Positions 4,606 through 6,697 of a stretch of 6,697 bases of DNA are shown one piece after another (positions within the stretch are counted from its first letter, which is position 1; every line of letters begins with the position of its first letter). This DNA is from Verrucomicrobiia bacterium (GTDB taxonomy: Bacteria; Verrucomicrobiota; Verrucomicrobiia; CAIQCK01). Position numbers and translations under genes: made by a program. The notes under the pieces were generated by a model. It searched no databases. It was not told where the DNA came from and saw only the letters and a list, made by a program, of their open reading frames with translations. The DNA lies in contig JAOACV010000144.1 of NCBI GenBank assembly GCA_026417675.1, forward strand, positions 1 to 6,697, written 5' to 3'.

Positions 4606-6697
4606 CATCCAGGCAGCAATTTGGGCGGGATGTTCGATCCGGATTTGCTCGATCTGCCCGACAAACCGTTCTCGTATTTCGCGTGGCCGACGGACACGCT
4701 CGGCTCCTACGGCGCGCCCGCCGGCGTCGAGGTCACGCCGGAAGGCTACATCTGGACCGGCTTTGGCGAACTGATGTTCTTCACCGGCCTGCCTCCCGTG
4801 CCGGTTCACGCCCGCATCCGCACCCTGCACAAGGGCTATCTGCCGGCAGTCGAGTATGACTTCGCGCAACACGGCGTCCGCTACTGTTTTCGGCTGTTTG
4901 CTGCCGATGTGGGTGGCGCGCTCAAGGGATTGCCGGTCAGTTTTGCCATGATTACCGCCACCAACACGCTCAAAACCGAGCCGCGCGCCGCCTACGTGAG
5001 CGCCGGCTGGCGGCATCGGTCGTCTGTTAACACGCTCTCCTCGCAGGCCGGCGATTACCGTTTCAGCCAGCGCGCGGATTTGATTCCGCCGCACCTGACC
5101 AAAGGTCTCACCTTTTCCCAACCGACTTGTCAACTCACTTGGGCCGACGACGCAGTGCGGCGCGATGGCCGGATGCTCTTCACGTTCCCGACCAACCCGG
5201 CGCCGAGCCGGCGCGCGTTGGCGCTCGAAGACTGGGGGATGGGTTTCGGCCTGAAACGCTACCACTCCGGCGAAATTGATGGCGTCCCGATGGAACGTCA
5301 CAAGCATGACCCGCACACGCCGGTCGGCATCGTCACCTACTGCCTGCGACTCAAGCCCGGTGAGAGTCAGACGTTGACGTTCAAGCTGCCACTGATGCCG
5401 TTGCCGGACGACTCGGCGGAAGCGCGCTTGGTGCGCGAGGCCGACGCGGCGCGGCTGTTTGCCGAGTTGGTGGCGTTCTGGGAGAAGTGGGTTGTGGCGA
5501 AATCGCCGCTGCATTTTCCCGAACGCAAAGTGCAGGAGTATCTGCTGGCCAACACGATCAACAACCTGCTAACCATTGACCTCATCGGCGACGACCTCAT
5601 CGTCAACGTCAACAAGTTCAACTACCATAGGCCGTATGGCGGCGGAAACACCACCGAGATCACGCGCGGGTTTGAATACATGGGACTGCTCGATGTCGCC
5701 CGACGCGCCTTCCTGTATTTCAACAGCATCCAATCGCCCGACGGCGGTTTCCGAATCGCTCATCATCCCGATTGGCCTTACTGGGAGTTGTTCGGTTACA
5801 ACCTCTGGGGCTGGGGTCGTCACTTCCAATTGACACGCGACCGCTCCTTCCTCGAACACGTCTATCCCGGCGTCGTCAAGGCGATGGAGTTCTTCGAAAA
5901 CGTCACATCCAAAGACCCGCTCGGTCTGTTCCCGCCCGCGACCGTTGCTGATGACGCCTATCTCAAGGATTGCCGCCAGACCGGCCAACACATCTGGGGC
6001 TTGATCGGCTTGCGCAACGCAATCTATATGGCCAAGGAAATGGGCCGCGCCAAGGATGTCGCTCGGTTCGAAGCGCAGGAACGCCGGTTCCGAGCCGCGT
6101 TCGACAAGCTGCTCGACCAACAAACCGCGAAAACCGGCGGCTACATCCCGCCTGCGTTGGAGCGCACCACCGGCGGCAACGACTGGGACAACCTCCGCAC
6201 GTTGCATCCCGAACTGTTGTTTGACCCGTTTGATCCGCGCGTCGAGGCCACCTTGCGAACGGTGCGCGCCCGTTATCAAGAGGGCATCCTCGCGTTTGTC
6301 TGGCCGATCTGCATCGGCAAACAGGGCGACCGGTTCGTCTTCAACGAGCAACCGACGCTTCATTACTGGCAGACGCCGAACAACGCGCAGGTCTCCCTCG
6401 TGCGCGGCACGGCGTGGGACCAGGAGTGGGCGGTGAAGGAACTCTACGCGATGCTGCTGCACTCGACCTCGACGCATCTGCCGGCCGAGTTTGGCACGAT
6501 TCCGTGGAGCACGCGCGGCACGCATCCGTTCAACATCACGCCGCAGTGCACCAGTTCCGCCAACACCATCCAACTGCTGCGCAACATGCTCGTGCGCGAA
6601 CAAGGCAACGACCTCTACCTGCTCTCGGCCATCTCGCCCGAATGGGTCAAGCCCGGCAAACAGATCGTAGTACGCGATGAACCATCCTCATTCGGCC
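4534..6697 (+). CDS. Exported six-hairpin glycosidase-like protein (3' partial)
   Basis: An uninterrupted frame runs from ATG 4534 to the right edge with no stop, giving 721 complete codons; the protein is truncated only by the window. Residues 1-24 look like a Sec signal peptide: K4/R5, a hydrophobic run IVVFVFTSVLALLSA, then a likely cut near SATG/QHPG. There is no lipobox cysteine, so a periplasmic or secreted location is expected. Residues about 30-320 look beta-rich, consistent with an N-terminal sandwich domain. From about 325 an alpha-helical, aromatic-rich region resembles the (alpha/alpha)6 six-hairpin glycosidases: VQEYLLANTINNLL from 334, TTEITRGFEY (E375, E381), WPYWELFGYNLWGWG around E418, GGNDWDN at 547-553, PAEFGTIPW at 650-658. 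The helix plus PEWVKPGK at 702-709 recalls the exit of the barrel into a C-terminal beta domain in GH78/GH95-like enzymes. None of the GH family signatures I know, including the GH78 rhamnosidase motif, is recognisable. Catalytic residues and substrate cannot be assigned. Confidence 0.8.
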   Translation, partial: MTSKRSIVVFVFTSVLALLSATGQHPGSNLGGMFDPDLLDLPDKPFSYFAWPTDTLGSYGAPAGVEVTPEGYIWTGFGELMFFTGLPPVPVHARIRTLHKGYLPAVEYDFAQHGVRYCFRLFAADVGGALKGLPVSFAMITATNTLKTEPRAAYVSAGWRHRSSVNTLSSQAGDYRFSQRADLIPPHLTKGLTFSQPTCQLTWADDAVRRDGRMLFTFPTNPAPSRRALALEDWGMGFGLKRYHSGEIDGVPMERHKHDPHTPVGIVTYCLRLKPGESQTLTFKLPLMPLPDDSAEARLVREADAARLFAELVAFWEKWVVAKSPLHFPERKVQEYLLANTINNLLTIDLIGDDLIVNVNKFNYHRPYGGGNTTEITRGFEYMGLLDVARRAFLYFNSIQSPDGGFRIAHHPDWPYWELFGYNLWGWGRHFQLTRDRSFLEHVYPGVVKAMEFFENVTSKDPLGLFPPATVADDAYLKDCRQTGQHIWGLIGLRNAIYMAKEMGRAKDVARFEAQERRFRAAFDKLLDQQTAKTGGYIPPALERTTGGNDWDNLRTLHPELLFDPFDPRVEATLRTVRARYQEGILAFVWPICIGKQGDRFVFNEQPTLHYWQTPNNAQVSLVRGTAWDQEWAVKELYAMLLHSTSTHLPAEFGTIPWSTRGTHPFNITPQCTSSANTIQLLRNMLVREQGNDLYLLSAISPEWVKPGKQIVVRDEPSSFG

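Noticed and set aside
4553..4774. A short + strand frame beginning ATGTTGTTTTCG... that could pass as a small gene after the URO-D-like gene.
   Set aside because: ATG does not occur with a proper Shine-Dalgarno here, and the frame is an out-of-phase shadow of the 4534 gene, which has the Shine-Dalgarno, the ATGA overlap and a signal peptide. Its Ser/Arg-rich product looks non-coding.
4588..5514. A 308-codon minus-strand frame opposite the N-terminal half of the glycosidase-like gene.
   Set aside because: The + strand frame has a signal peptide, a Shine-Dalgarno and continuous coding character to the window edge. The antisense product is Arg/Gly/Val-rich and unrecognisable.
5569..6603. A 344-codon minus-strand frame opposite the helical domain of the glycosidase-like gene.
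   Set aside because: The + strand reads a coherent aromatic-rich helical domain through this whole region. The antisense frame has no visible domain and no convincing start context.
4534..6697. Assignment of the glycosidase-like protein to GH78 alpha-L-rhamnosidase.
   Set aside because: Only the general fold pattern and the PEWVKPGK-like segment agree. The GH78 catalytic-region signature (DxxRRDxxxW type) is not present.

Overview
The window is a compact, GC-rich bacterial operon fragment. Five genes all lie on the + strand, and there is effectively no intergenic DNA. No ribosomal, tRNA, phage, IS or CRISPR signal is visible. The GC-rich composition, a split transketolase, a distant URO-D-family protein and an exported six-hairpin glycosidase-like protein together suggest an environmental heterotroph. 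Verrucomicrobiota or Planctomycetota is my best guess, but this rests on memory of similar neighbourhoods and is weak.

Layout from left to right: (1) bases 2-1741, a fused alpha-beta E1 component of a thiamine-diphosphate (ThDP) 2-oxoacid/acetoin dehydrogenase, cut at its N-terminus by the window edge; (2) 1738-2568, the N-terminal (ThDP-diphosphate binding) subunit of a split transketolase; (3) 2565-3485, the matching C-terminal (pyrimidine/catalytic Glu) subunit; (4) 3482-4537, a URO-D superfamily protein that is not classical HemE and resembles the MtaA/CmuA methyltransferase-like branch; (5) 4534 to the right edge, a long protein with a signal peptide and a predicted (alpha/alpha)6 six-hairpin glycosidase core, which runs out of the window without a stop.

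All four gene junctions are the same ATGA overlap, in which the start codon of one gene shares bases with the stop of the previous one. This is strong evidence for one mRNA with translational coupling. Three of the four have a good Shine-Dalgarno sequence inside the upstream gene. No promoter or terminator is visible, so the operon extends beyond both edges.

Working model (inference): the exported glycosidase-like protein releases a sugar from a glycan. Cytoplasmic enzymes then process it: the transketolase pair exchanges two-carbon units of a ketose or ketose phosphate, the E1 fusion oxidatively decarboxylates a 2-oxoacid or cleaves acetoin, and the URO-D-like protein may handle a methyl group or another unknown reaction. 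No substrate can be read from the sequence. The combination, rather than any single gene, is the part that may be undescribed.
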